Source: Paenibacillus pasadenensis
GTDB lineage: Bacteria > Bacillota > Bacilli > Paenibacillales > Paenibacillaceae
DNA: 64,000 nt
Direction of reading: 5' to 3'
NCBI RefSeq assembly: GCF_023715725.1
Contig: NZ_JAMBOT010000002.1
Span: 372,001-436,000, forward strand
Part shown: one piece after another, positions 53,270 to 60,843 of the stretch
Position numbering within the stretch: the first letter of the stretch is position 1
How the letters are laid out: every line of letters starts with the position of its first letter
The notes under the pieces: model-generated
The model's input: the letters and a program-made list of their open reading frames with translations, nothing else
Database searches by the model: none
Told to the model about the DNA's origin: nothing
Translations under genes and position numbers: made by a program

Positions 53270-54367
53270 TTGCTTTACCGATCGTTAGCCAAGCCGGTGT
53301 TTTTTAGCATGGACCCGGAGAAAGCGCATCATCTCGTAATCGATGGGCTGCATCAAGCAGCGCGAGTGCCTGGAATGACCTCTGTGCTTGAAGGAGTATA
53401 CGGCGTTCCGAATATGCAGGAACTGCATACAGAGCTTTTTGGCCTTAATTTCCGTCATCCCGTTGGGCTGGCCGCCGGATTGGACAAAAACGCCAAGTCC
53501 GTACCGGGCTTCTCCAGCGTTGGATTCGGCTTTATGGAGGTAGGCACAGTGACGCCGCGCCCGCAGGCTGGCAATGAGCTGCCGAGGCTGTTCCGGTTGC
53601 CCTCCGACGAAGCGCTCATTAATCGGATGGGCTTTAACAATGACGGCACTGCGGCTATGGCGGGCAGGCTTGGAGCGCTGCGCAGCCGTAAAATTCCGGT
53701 GTTTGTCAACATCGGCAAAAATAAGGCGACGCCAAATGAGCTCGCCCATGAAGATTACATAACTTGCATCCGGGATCTGTACGTTTACGCCGATCTGTTC
53801 GTCGTAAATATCAGCTCGCCGAATACGCCGGACCTAAGGGCGCTGCAGCATGGCGACGAGCTGCGCACTTTGCTGACTGCCGTCACCGGAGAAATTCGGG
53901 AGCAGGGCCGCAAAGCCGGAGCAGACGCAAAACCGGTTCTCGTCAAGATCGCGCCAGACATGACGGCCGAACAGCTTGAGCTTACGGCGGAAACAATTGC
54001 CTCAAGCGGAGTGAACGGCATAATTGCGACGAATACGACGCTCAGCCGGGAAGGCTTGACCCATTCCAATGCGGGAGAGTCGGGAGGGCTTAGCGGACGT
54101 CCGTTGACGGAAAGATCAACGGAGGTTGTCTCGCAGCTTTACCGGATGACGGGCGGCAAGCTTCCGATAATCGGCTCAGGCGGCATTTTCACAGCGGAGG
54201 ACGCCTATCGCAAAATTCGTGCCGGTGCTTCCCTCGTGGAGATTTACACGGCAATGATCTACCGCGGTCCTGGCATCGTGAAGGAAATAGCGGTCGGGCT
54301 GAGGGATCTGCTGCGCAAGGACGGATATGCAAACATAACGGAAGCGGTCGGCGCCGATCATCATTGA
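53270..54367 (+). CDS. pyrD: Dihydroorotate dehydrogenase (quinone), class 2
   Basis: 365 residues from the TTG at 53270 with GGAG 8 bases upstream; the open frame starts at 53084 but without family similarity. Class 2 marks: N-terminal membrane-contact helix region (LYRSLAKPVFFSMDPEKAHH), HPVGLAAGLDKNAK, NRMGFNND, VNISSPNTPDLR with catalytic Ser, IATNTTLSREG, PIIGSGGI. It oxidises dihydroorotate with the quinone pool. Many Bacillota use the class 1B enzyme, so a class 2 enzyme is of note. The alarmone synthetase follows 18 bp later. Confidence 0.93.
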   Translation: MLYRSLAKPVFFSMDPEKAHHLVIDGLHQAARVPGMTSVLEGVYGVPNMQELHTELFGLNFRHPVGLAAGLDKNAKSVPGFSSVGFGFMEVGTVTPRPQAGNELPRLFRLPSDEALINRMGFNNDGTAAMAGRLGALRSRKIPVFVNIGKNKATPNELAHEDYITCIRDLYVYADLFVVNISSPNTPDLRALQHGDELRTLLTAVTGEIREQGRKAGADAKPVLVKIAPDMTAEQLELTAETIASSGVNGIIATNTTLSREGLTHSNAGESGGLSGRPLTERSTEVVSQLYRMTGGKLPIIGSGGIFTAEDAYRKIRAGASLVEIYTAMIYRGPGIVKEIAVGLRDLLRKDGYANITEAVGADHH

Positions 54368-54385
54368 CAGACAGGAGGCGGACGG

Positions 54386-55204
54386 ATGGACAGCCGGGAT
54401 TGGAATCTTTTTTTGCAGCCTTACGAGCAAGCCGTGGAGGAAATGAAAGTTAAATTCAAGACGCTGCGCTCGGAGCTCAAGGCCCGGGAAGCCTACGCTC
54501 CAATCGAGTTTGTAACCGGCAGAGTCAAGAAGATATCCAGCATTCTGGAGAAGGCAAGGCGGCTCGGCGTTCCGATGGAGCAGCTCGAGACAGGCATCGA
54601 GGACATCGCCGGCATCCGGATCATGTGCCAGTTCGTGGATGATATCAACCGCGTGGCCGCCATCGTCCGGACAAGGCAGGATCTCAAGCTCGTTTATGAA
54701 AAGGATTATGTGACGAATTATAAGGATAGCGGCTACCGCAGCTACCATATGATCGTGGAATATCCTGTACAGACTGCGCTTGGCTTCAAAAAAGTGCTGG
54801 CCGAGGTCCAGATCCGCACACTGGCGATGAATTTCTGGGCGACGATTGAACATTCGCTCAACTACAAATATAAACAAAGCCTGCCTGACGAAGTGAGGCT
54901 TCGCTTGCGAAAGGCGGCCGAGGCGGCTTTTAATCTGGATAATGAAATGTCCAGCATCCGCCGCGAGATCCTCGACGCCCAGATCGGGTTTGAGGAAGGC
55001 TCCAACATCGTCGGCAAAGTGCTGAGCGATATACAGGATCTGTACTTCTACCGCAGGGTGCGGGAGGCGGTGCAGTTCCAGCTGCGATTCAATGAGCTGT
55101 GGGAGCAGAACGACACGTTTGGCCTTAAGCAGCTGCTGGGCGACATTCAGACCTCCCTGCTCAAAGCGCGCAGAGGCTCGGCGCAGCAGGACGATCAAGG
55201 CTGA
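54386..55204 (+). CDS. Small alarmone synthetase (RelQ/SasB, YjbM type)
   Basis: 272 residues, ATG after ACAGGAGGCGGACGG. (p)ppGpp synthetase domain only, without a hydrolase domain: PIEFVTGRVKKISSILEKAR, DIAGIRIMCQFVDDI, YKDSGYRSYHMIVEYP, EVQIRTLAMNFWATIEHSLNYKYK (cores quoted for identification). The C-terminus extends about 60 residues past the usual end (YFYRRVREAVQFQLRFNELWEQNDTF), longer than the 211-residue B. subtilis protein. It makes pppGpp/ppGpp in stress, perhaps as a tetramer. Confidence 0.92.
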   Translation: MDSRDWNLFLQPYEQAVEEMKVKFKTLRSELKAREAYAPIEFVTGRVKKISSILEKARRLGVPMEQLETGIEDIAGIRIMCQFVDDINRVAAIVRTRQDLKLVYEKDYVTNYKDSGYRSYHMIVEYPVQTALGFKKVLAEVQIRTLAMNFWATIEHSLNYKYKQSLPDEVRLRLRKAAEAAFNLDNEMSSIRREILDAQIGFEEGSNIVGKVLSDIQDLYFYRRVREAVQFQLRFNELWEQNDTFGLKQLLGDIQTSLLKARRGSAQQDDQG

Positions 55205-55231
55205 ATACACGCCAAGCATGAGAACTGATGG

Positions 55232-55259
55232 AGCGGGGCCAACCGGCCCTGCTTTTTTT
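55232..55259 (+). terminator. Terminator after the alarmone synthetase
   Basis: AGCGGGGCC (55232-55240), AAC loop, GGCCCTGCT (55244-55252) with one G-T pair, then TTTTTTT. Confidence 0.88.
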
Positions 55260-55333
55260 CATTCGGCAGGAGCTGACGGGCAAACGAAGTCAGCAGACGT
55301 TGTTCAAACGGCATAAATGAAGGAGGCAAGGCG

Positions 55334-56179
55334 ATGAGCAAAAAAATCAGGCTGGATAAGCTTCTCTCAACGATGGGGCGCGGCTCCAGATCAGAAATTA
55401 AAAAAGCGGTCAAGGCAGGCCGGGTAACGGTGGACGGAAAGCCTGAAAAGGATAGCGGGCGCATTGTCGACCCGGATCAGCATATCGTTGCCATGGACGG
55501 TGCTCCTGTCCGATACCGCGACAAAATTTATATCATGCTGCATAAACCTCCCGGCGTTATTTCGGCTACGGAAGATACGCGGGAGCGCACTGTTATCGAT
55601 CTGCTGTCTCCTGAGGACCGGGTTCTGGAGCCGTTCCCAGTCGGCCGGCTGGACAAGGATACGGAAGGGTTGCTGCTGCTTACTAATGACGGCCAGCTGG
55701 CGCATGAGCTGCTGTCGCCGCGCAAACATGTGCCCAAAACGTACGAGGCGATCGTTAGGGGGCCGGAGCCGGTAGGCGAATGGGAGAAGGAGCGATTCCT
55801 TCAAGGCGTGGAGCTGGACGACGGTTATGTGACGCTGCCGGCAGAGCTGGAGGTGATCTCCTGGGAGCGGGCGGAGCCCGCAGAAACAGCTGAAAGCGGC
55901 AAAGAGCTGAATGCTGAAGGCGGTCAGGAAGCGGCGGAGCAGGCGGCTCCAATCGTATCGAAGATTCGTCTGACGATCCATGAAGGAAAGTTCCATCAGG
56001 TGAAGCGAATGTTCCAATCGGTCGGGGGCAGAGTCGTTTATCTCAAACGGGTGTCGATGGGGCCGCTTGCTCTGGACGAGCAGCTGCCTATCGGCAGCTA
56101 TCGGGAGCTGACGGAGGAGGAAATGCGGCTGCTGCAGCCGGAGGCGCTAAAGGAAGCGCGGACGGGCGGTAAAGAATAA
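55334..56179 (+). CDS. RsuA-family rRNA pseudouridine synthase
   Basis: 281 residues, ATG after AAGGAGGCAAGGCG. An S4 domain (IRLDKLLSTMGRGSRSEIKKAVKAGRVTV) precedes the synthase domain with GRLDKDTEGLLLLTNDG (catalytic Asp) and HQVKRMFQSVGGRVVYLKR. An Ala/Glu-rich insert of about 30 residues (about 185-215) sits just before the last strand pair. It isomerises a uridine in 16S or 23S rRNA; the exact site cannot be fixed. Confidence 0.92.
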   Translation: MSKKIRLDKLLSTMGRGSRSEIKKAVKAGRVTVDGKPEKDSGRIVDPDQHIVAMDGAPVRYRDKIYIMLHKPPGVISATEDTRERTVIDLLSPEDRVLEPFPVGRLDKDTEGLLLLTNDGQLAHELLSPRKHVPKTYEAIVRGPEPVGEWEKERFLQGVELDDGYVTLPAELEVISWERAEPAETAESGKELNAEGGQEAAEQAAPIVSKIRLTIHEGKFHQVKRMFQSVGGRVVYLKRVSMGPLALDEQLPIGSYRELTEEEMRLLQPEALKEARTGGKE

Positions 56180-56274
56180 TTATAGCCATGTTGTTTCTTG
56201 CCGGATGTTGGGAAACTATGCGTTAATATAGATGTCGGGCCGACGCATCCTCTACTGGAAGGAGGCTGATACAA

Positions 56275-56307
56275 ATGGATCAGGCATACGAGGTGGTCTC
56301 CGCGTAA
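56275..56307 (+). CDS. 10-codon leader-like ORF (MDQAYEVVSA) with strong ribosome site
   Basis: ATG at 56275, 7 bases after GGAAGGAGGC (56258-56267). It encodes MDQAYEVVSA and stops at TAA (56305-56307), exactly inside the GTAA tetraloop of the hairpin 56295-56316. The good ribosome site and the stop in the loop suggest a translated leader, but no expression evidence exists; it may be accidental. Confidence 0.45.
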   Translation: MDQAYEVVSA

Positions 56308-56316
56308 GCGGAGACC
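56295..56316 (+). promoter_or_regulatory. Hairpin with GNRA tetraloop over the leader ORF stop
   Basis: GGTCTCCGC (56295-56303), loop GTAA, GCGGAGACC (56308-56316); 9 perfect pairs. The ORF stop is in the loop, so a ribosome reading the ORF would melt the stem. Confidence 0.6.
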
Positions 56317-56324
56317 CGTGCCAT

Positions 56325-56357
56325 AAGGGAGGCCGTCCGGCCTCCCTTAGTCTTTTT
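56325..56357 (+). terminator. Intrinsic terminator after the leader ORF
   Basis: AAGGGAGGCC (56325-56334), GTCC loop, GGCCTCCCTT (56339-56348), then AGTCTTTTT. The 3' arm contains GCCTCC, complementary to GGAGGC of the leader ORF ribosome site. It also ends transcripts from the pseudouridine synthase. Confidence 0.85.
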
Positions 56358-56457
56358 CTTGAAGCAGGCAGGAAATGTATCGCTCGCACTCGAATAGAAT
56401 GAAGATGGCTAAGAGCCAAACCCACTGAGGTTAATTTTCGAAAGGAGGCAGTTAAAG

Positions 56458-56601
56458 ATGGACAATGTAACTTTTGAAGCTGGTGCAGTTGTTCTTGGCA
56501 TGCGTGTTGCTGCAAGCCGCCGTTTGGTTGTGAATGGTTTTGCATATGAGGAGGTAGGAACAATTGAATTACAAAAATGGAAAAGACGTGCTTCCCCCTA
56601 G
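56458..56601 (+). CDS. 47-residue ORF overlapping the CD3324-type gene
   Basis: ATG at 56458, 7-8 bases after AAAGGAGG. Reads MDNVTFEAGAVVLGMRVAASR, then RLVVNGFAYEEVGTIELQKW (in two parts), ending RRASP. It overlaps the next gene by 38 bp in another frame, so translational coupling is possible. Ala/Val-rich, no clear family. Confidence 0.5.
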   Translation: MDNVTFEAGAVVLGMRVAASRRLVVNGFAYEEVGTIELQKWKRRASP

Positions 56602-56899
56602 TCTGCTGAAAGAGCTGCAGAAATACATTAACGGGGAACTAATCTACATTCCGAAGCAGCAGGAGCGCCGCGCTGCCTGGGGCGAGCTGAGCGGCTCGCG
56701 CAAAATGATTCAGCGCCGCAACGAGGACATCTATCGTTGTTACTTGAGGGGGCTTTCGCTCGCCGAGCTGGAAGGGAAATTCCATCTCTCGATAGAAAGC
56801 CTTCGCAAGATCGTTGTGAAAATGCGTGCCGCCGGAGTTCGTCTGGAGTCGGTCGCTGGCTCCGCCGCGTCGATCCGCCACGAAGGAAGCCGCTCCTAA
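56564..56899 (+). CDS. CD3324-family putative DNA-binding protein
   Basis: 111 residues, TTG start 8-9 bases after GAGGAGG. MNYKNGKDVLPPSLLKELQKYINGELIYIP, cited by its opening MNYKNGKDVLP, is the typical start of this family; the second half (RRNEDIYRCYLRGLSLAELEGKFHLS and ESLRKIVVKM cores) is a helix-turn-helix resembling Mor/C regulators. Role unknown; the leader ORF and terminator upstream suggest control of its expression. Confidence 0.82.
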   Translation: MNYKNGKDVLPPSLLKELQKYINGELIYIPKQQERRAAWGELSGSRKMIQRRNEDIYRCYLRGLSLAELEGKFHLSIESLRKIVVKMRAAGVRLESVAGSAASIRHEGSRS

Positions 56900-56950
56900 G
56901 CAGCCGCCGCGGCGGCGGCTTGCGGAGACTGCTTGAGGAATCGTCAATAG

Positions 56951-56983
56951 AAGAGGCCGCCTTCCCGGAGAAGGCGGCCTCTT
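56951..56983 (+). terminator. Hairpin after the CD3324-type gene
   Basis: AAGAGGCCGCCTT (56951-56963) with AAGGCGGCCTCTT (56971-56983). The T-run is weak in the plus direction. Confidence 0.7.
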
Positions 56984-56998
56984 GACGTTATAAAAAAT

Positions 56999-57028
56999 AA
57001 CCTCCCGCACTTATCAGAGCGGGAGGTT
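56999..57028 (-). terminator. Terminator of the second YjcZ-type gene
   Basis: AACCTCCCGC (56999-57008) with GCGGGAGGTT (57019-57028); on the minus strand ATTTTTTAT follows. Confidence 0.82.
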
Positions 57029-57092
57029 TGTTCGCTATACGAGCGCATTTGTGCGGCAAATGCGGCATCTATATGCGAGGCCGGCAAAGCCG

Positions 57093-57191
57093 TTAGAAGC
57101 AGAATACTTGAACGATGATAACAAGTAGGATGAACAGCACCAGGATCATGGCGGTGCTGTTATATCCTGCACCAAAGCCAGCAAAGGACAT
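57093..57191 (-). CDS. YjcZ-family mini-protein, second copy
   Basis: 32 residues, ATG at 57191 after GGAGGGAAAATTCC. Reads MSFAGFGAGYNSTAMI, LVLFILLVIIV, QVFCF. The core NSTA-I-LVLFILLVIIV is identical in type to the copy at 38512-38598, and both end with F-C-aromatic. Typical of sporulation mini-proteins with one membrane helix. Confidence 0.85.
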   Translation of the reverse strand: MSFAGFGAGYNSTAMILVLFILLVIIVQVFCF

Positions 57192-57327
57192 GGAATTTTC
57201 CCTCCTTCGACTAATCCGGCAGCTAAGGCTGCTTTATACATCAGTCTATGCCCGCCCGCCAAAAAGGTCAGGACATTCGCCCTAAGCCTGAAAATTGGGC
57301 TGCTTCATAGGAGGAAATCCGTACAGC

Positions 57328-59016
57328 TTAGCGCTGGCGCCGTCCTTGGCCGCCCGATTTGCTGTTGGAGCGGCCGCCTTGCTGCGGCTTGGAGCTGCGT
57401 CCGCCTGGTTTGGCGAAGGAACGGCCGCCGCCGCTTGTACTACTGCTGCGGCCTGCTGATCCACCGCGCGCTGAACTGGAGCGAGCGCCGCCGGAAACGC
57501 TGCGTGAGCCGCCGCCGGAAGCGCCGCGTGCGCCGCCGCTGCGCGGCTCGTCGCTCCAGCTGGCTGCGCCGGCTGTACGTGCGCCGCTCGTACGGGCTTC
57601 AGCTGAGCGAGCGCCAGCAGTGCGAGCGCCGCTTGTGCGGGCTTCGGCTGAACGTCCGCCAGCCGGACGGCCTTCAGCACGAGAGCCAGCGGCTCCGGCT
57701 GAGCGTCCCGCTGAGCCGCGCGAGCTTTGCCCCGAGCGACCGCCAGAGCGCGGTCCGCCAGAGCGAGACGAAGCGCCGCCGCGTCCCGCTCCTTTTGATT
57801 TGCCGAAGCCGCCTCCAGCTCCGCTGCGCGACGAGGAGCCGCTGCGCTGCGGACGGTCTTGCTCATCCGCCTGGTCCTGCTGGGATGCGTGTCCGACTCC
57901 GTATTTGGAGCCGTGTGCATGCTTCAGCTTGGCGCGGATTTTTTGCTCAATTGTCTCCAGGCTCATCCGGTCGCGCGGCGTAGCAAACGTAATCGCTCTG
58001 CCGGATTCCCCGGCTCGGCCGGTACGTCCGATGCGGTGGATATACGTATCGCCGTCGGAAGGACAATCATAATTGAACACATGCGTGACGCCTTCTACAT
58101 CCAAACCGCGAGCAGCGACATCCGTAGCGACGAGCACTTGGAGCTTAGCGCTGCGGAACCGTTTCATAACGGTTTCGCGCTTTGCCTGTGTCAGATCGCC
58201 ATGCAGCTCGTCCGCCGGTACGCCGGCTTCCTGCAGCGCCTCCGTCAGCTTTTTGGCGCGCAGCTTAGTGCGGCAAAATACGACGGCCAAGTAAGGGTTC
58301 TCTGCATCGAGCATCGCAAGCAGCAGGTCTTGTTTATTGCGGTCGGTCGTATCCACGACGAGCTGGCTGATTGCATCAAGCGTTACAGCCGTGCTGCGGA
58401 TGCGGATATCTTCCGGGTTGTCCATATAACGTGCGGCCAGCTGTTTGACCGGACCCGGCATCGTAGCGGAGAACAGCATCGTCTGCCGCTTAAGCGAGCA
58501 CTGGTCGATAATGGCTTCAACTTCTTTCAGGAAGCCCATGTGCAGCATTTGGTCTGCCTCGTCAAGCACCAGCATGCGGATCGAGCTGAGCGTAACCGTT
58601 CCGCGGCGCAGATGGTCGAGCAGCCGGCCAGGCGTTGCTATGACGATATGGGGAGCGTTTTTGAGCTTGCGGATTTGCGATTCCACATCCTGGCCGCCGT
58701 AAGCGGCAAGAACCGATACGCCAAGCTGCGGAGCCAGCTTGGAGAGCTCGCCCGTAATCTGGATCGCCAGCTCGCGGGTAGGCGTCAAAATAAGAGCTTG
58801 AGTGTAGCTTTTATTGGAATGAATGCTCTCCAGAATCGGGAGCGCAAACGCCAGCGTTTTGCCAGTGCCGGTCTGCGCCTGAACGATAGCATCCTTGTTT
58901 TTCATTAAAACGGGAATAGCGGTTTCCTGAACCGGGGTTGGCGTAATAATACCCTCCTGGTGCAGCAAGGCGCTAAGCTCCTCACGGATGCCAAGAGCTT
59001 GAAAAGATGATGACAT
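57328..59016 (-). CDS. DEAD-box RNA helicase with long Arg/Ser/Gly/Ala tail
   Basis: 562 residues, ATG after GAGGAATTTCCATT. Motifs: Q motif [41 protein letters not shown] (DEAD), [40 protein letters not shown]. After about residue 375 the tail is low-complexity and basic (GGFGKSKGAGRGG, RSGGRSGQSSRGSAGR), with a 15-residue unit (SAEARTSGARTAGAR) directly repeated. Similar to YfmL/CshC-type helicases. The tail probably binds RNA. The 232-bp leader upstream has no recognised element. Confidence 0.9.
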   Translation of the reverse strand: MSSSFQALGIREELSALLHQEGIITPTPVQETAIPVLMKNKDAIVQAQTGTGKTLAFALPILESIHSNKSYTQALILTPTRELAIQITGELSKLAPQLGVSVLAAYGGQDVESQIRKLKNAPHIVIATPGRLLDHLRRGTVTLSSIRMLVLDEADQMLHMGFLKEVEAIIDQCSLKRQTMLFSATMPGPVKQLAARYMDNPEDIRIRSTAVTLDAISQLVVDTTDRNKQDLLLAMLDAENPYLAVVFCRTKLRAKKLTEALQEAGVPADELHGDLTQAKRETVMKRFRSAKLQVLVATDVAARGLDVEGVTHVFNYDCPSDGDTYIHRIGRTGRAGESGRAITFATPRDRMSLETIEQKIRAKLKHAHGSKYGVGHASQQDQADEQDRPQRSGSSSRSGAGGGFGKSKGAGRGGASSRSGGPRSGGRSGQSSRGSAGRSAGAAGSRAEGRPAGGRSAEARTSGARTAGARSAEARTSGARTAGAASWSDEPRSGGARGASGGGSRSVSGGARSSSARGGSAGRSSSTSGGGRSFAKPGGRSSKPQQGGRSNSKSGGQGRRQR

Positions 59017-59158
59017 AATGGAAATTCCTCATTTCGGATTAGTGCAGGCAGGTCTCTGGTTTGTCCCTTGACTCGTAAAAGCCGCTGCCGCTTATGGCCT
59101 CAGTATAACAGTTGCGGCGGCAGCTTGCACATCGTCAAAACGCGCTTACCCGTATTTT

Positions 59159-59187
59159 TTGCCATTGGCTGCGCGGTATGGTACTCT
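59159..59187 (+). promoter_or_regulatory. Likely promoter of the YwbE-like gene
   Basis: TTGCCA (59159-59164), 17 bp, TACTCT (59182-59187). Confidence 0.45.
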
Positions 59188-59248
59188 GTGACGCATCAGC
59201 CCCGAGCTTAAACGACTCATTTTAAAGAAAAGAAAAGGTGTGAAAAGC

Positions 59249-59458
59249 ATGACCGTCAGCCAACGTAGCAGCCTATGGTCCGGAATGACCGTAGATATCG
59301 TACTTAAGCAAGATCAGCGGACAGGCAAGTTAACGAGAGGCATTATCAAGGATATTTTAACGAAGTCCCCGTCCCATCCGCATGGAATTAAAGTCCGTCT
59401 GGAGGACGGCCAGGTCGGCCGCGTGAAGGCTATCGTAGAATACACCGGGGGGCTGTGA
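59249..59458 (+). CDS. YwbE family protein (DUF2196)
   Basis: 69 residues from the ATG at 59249 after AAAGGTGTG; GTG at 59240 is in frame. WSGMTVDIVLKQDQRTGKLTRG and LEDGQVGRVKAIV form a small beta-barrel (KOW-like) typical of YwbE. Function unknown; possibly nucleic-acid binding. Confidence 0.88.
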   Translation: MTVSQRSSLWSGMTVDIVLKQDQRTGKLTRGIIKDILTKSPSHPHGIKVRLEDGQVGRVKAIVEYTGGL

Positions 59459-59465
59459 GGAGATT

Positions 59466-59777
59466 ATGGCATTCGGAATAGGCCGCCAGGAGCTGAATGC
59501 CTGGAAAAGCGCCGTAGACCGGGGAGAAATTGCGTTTCTGACCCACTTTTGGCTCGATGAGCGTTTCCCGGGCGTTACAAGCGTGACGAAGGTCGGATGC
59601 TGCGATTTGCCGCGTCTGGAGGAATGGTGTCTCAGGCATGGCCTGCTCCCCAACTATATTCACCGCAGGGGACGTTACCCACATATGGATTTATTCGGCT
59701 CGCACCAGGAAAGAATACTACGGGAACAAGGTTTGGACGAGCATTTGCTCCGGTTCAAAATCGGACAATCCGGGTAA
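59466..59777 (+). CDS. YneQ-like hypothetical protein
   Basis: 103 residues, ATG 3-4 bases after GAGGAGATT and 7 bp behind the YwbE stop. IGRQELNAWKSAVDRGEIAFLTHFWLDERFPG, identified by its EIAFLTHFWLDERF core, matches the YneQ-type proteins of Bacillales (recognised from memory). Conserved His/Asp/Cys (VGCCDLPRLEEWC) could bind metal. Co-transcription with the YwbE-like gene is likely. Confidence 0.75.
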   Translation: MAFGIGRQELNAWKSAVDRGEIAFLTHFWLDERFPGVTSVTKVGCCDLPRLEEWCLRHGLLPNYIHRRGRYPHMDLFGSHQERILREQGLDEHLLRFKIGQSG

Positions 59778-59826
59778 ACTTTTTCAGTTGTGTCGCAGCC
59801 ATAAAACGAATATGGAGGGATTCCGA

Positions 59827-60432
59827 ATGTCATCCCAAGCGTTTCTTGAAGCAATCCGCAACCGCCGCTCTCTTTACGCCATTACGAAGGAAAAAGCTGT
59901 TCCCGTCGACATGGTAACATCCATTGTGGAAGAGGCTGTCGAGCATACCCCTTCGGCATTTAATTCCCAAAGCGCGAGAGTTGTAGTGTTATTTGACGAG
60001 CAGTCCGACAAATTATGGGACCTCACGCTGGAGACGCTGCGCGTCGTTACTGGCGGCGGAGAAGGCTTCGGCTCGACGGAGGAGAGAATAGCCGGTTTTA
60101 AGGCTGGTTACGGAACCGTGCTCTTTTTTGAGGATGAGGCCGTCATTCGCAGCCTTCAGGAGCAATATCCGTCTTATCAGGACAATTTCCCCAAATGGAG
60201 CAATCACTCCTCTGGCATGCTTCAGCTGGTTGTCTGGACAGCGCTTGAAGCAGAGGGGCTTGGAGCGACGCTGCAGCATTACAATCCGCTCATTGACGAG
60301 CAGGTGCAGAAGGAATATGACGTGCCTGCAACCTGGAAGCTGATTGCTCAAATGCCGTTTGGCAAACCTGCCGCTCCGGCAGGGGAGAAGCAGTTCCAGC
60401 CCATTGAAGAGCGCGTCAAGGTGTTCAAATAG
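59827..60432 (+). CDS. Nitroreductase family protein (YdgI/HBN1-like)
   Basis: 201 residues from the ATG at 59827 after GGAGGGATTCCGA; the frame is open to 59638 but upstream codons overlap the YneQ-like gene in another frame. FMN-binding nitroreductase fold: FLEAIRNRRSLYAIT (FMN phosphate Arg), TPSAFNSQSARVVVL, and the C-terminal QMPFGKP. It reduces quinones or nitro compounds with NAD(P)H. Stands at the end of a small group with its own site and terminator. Confidence 0.9.
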   Translation: MSSQAFLEAIRNRRSLYAITKEKAVPVDMVTSIVEEAVEHTPSAFNSQSARVVVLFDEQSDKLWDLTLETLRVVTGGGEGFGSTEERIAGFKAGYGTVLFFEDEAVIRSLQEQYPSYQDNFPKWSNHSSGMLQLVVWTALEAEGLGATLQHYNPLIDEQVQKEYDVPATWKLIAQMPFGKPAAPAGEKQFQPIEERVKVFK

Positions 60433-60457
60433 GCCTGGCAATTCATGATTCCTATAC

Positions 60458-60484
60458 AACCGGCCCAGTAGGGCTGGTTGTTTT
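60458..60484 (+). terminator. Terminator of the nitroreductase gene
   Basis: AACCGGCCC (60458-60466), AGTA, GGGCTGGTT (60471-60479) with one G-T pair, then GTTTT. Confidence 0.8.
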
Positions 60485-60843
60485 GCGTACGGGCGTCTGC
60501 TGGTAAATGATCGGAGCCGGCTTGGTTTTACGCGGAGACGCTTGGTGGAATGTGCTGATGCCTGACGCGAGCGGCGATGGCCGCAGCTGCTGCTTATTCC
60601 CGATGCCGAGCACTGCGCTGCCCGCCATGACGATCCTCAGCGGTACGATTCCAGATGAATGAAGCAACCCTTATCCCGAATTTAAGACGGGTGCCAAAAA
60701 GAGCGCAGCCAAAGACCGAGCCCGGAGAAGCGGAGCGTTCGCCTTTGACGTCGGATTTCTTCCTCCGGATGCGGAGTGAATTCAGAGAAATCAGAGGTCA
60801 ACAGCGATTGGAGGGTCGGCCTTTTGCAGAGCGGGTTGGGTGT
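60485..60843. other. Gap between nitroreductase and GH4 genes
   Basis: About 360 bp with two open frames (minus 60452-60667; plus from 60655) that lack family likeness or a good ribosome site; the minus frame reads through the terminator. No repeat or RNA was recognised. Confidence 0.5.

Noticed and set aside
57282..58072. Long open frames on both strands over the helicase tail (57282-57920 minus, 57359-58072 plus, 57435-57983 plus)
   Set aside because: They are shadows caused by the GC-rich Arg/Ser/Gly repeats of the helicase; composition is extreme (Ala- or Pro/Arg-rich) and no ribosome sites are present.
60452..60667. Minus-strand ORF of 71 codons after the nitroreductase
   Set aside because: It reads through the terminator hairpin, has no good ribosome site at the first start and no family likeness; a shorter start at 60628 with GAGG is only weak support.
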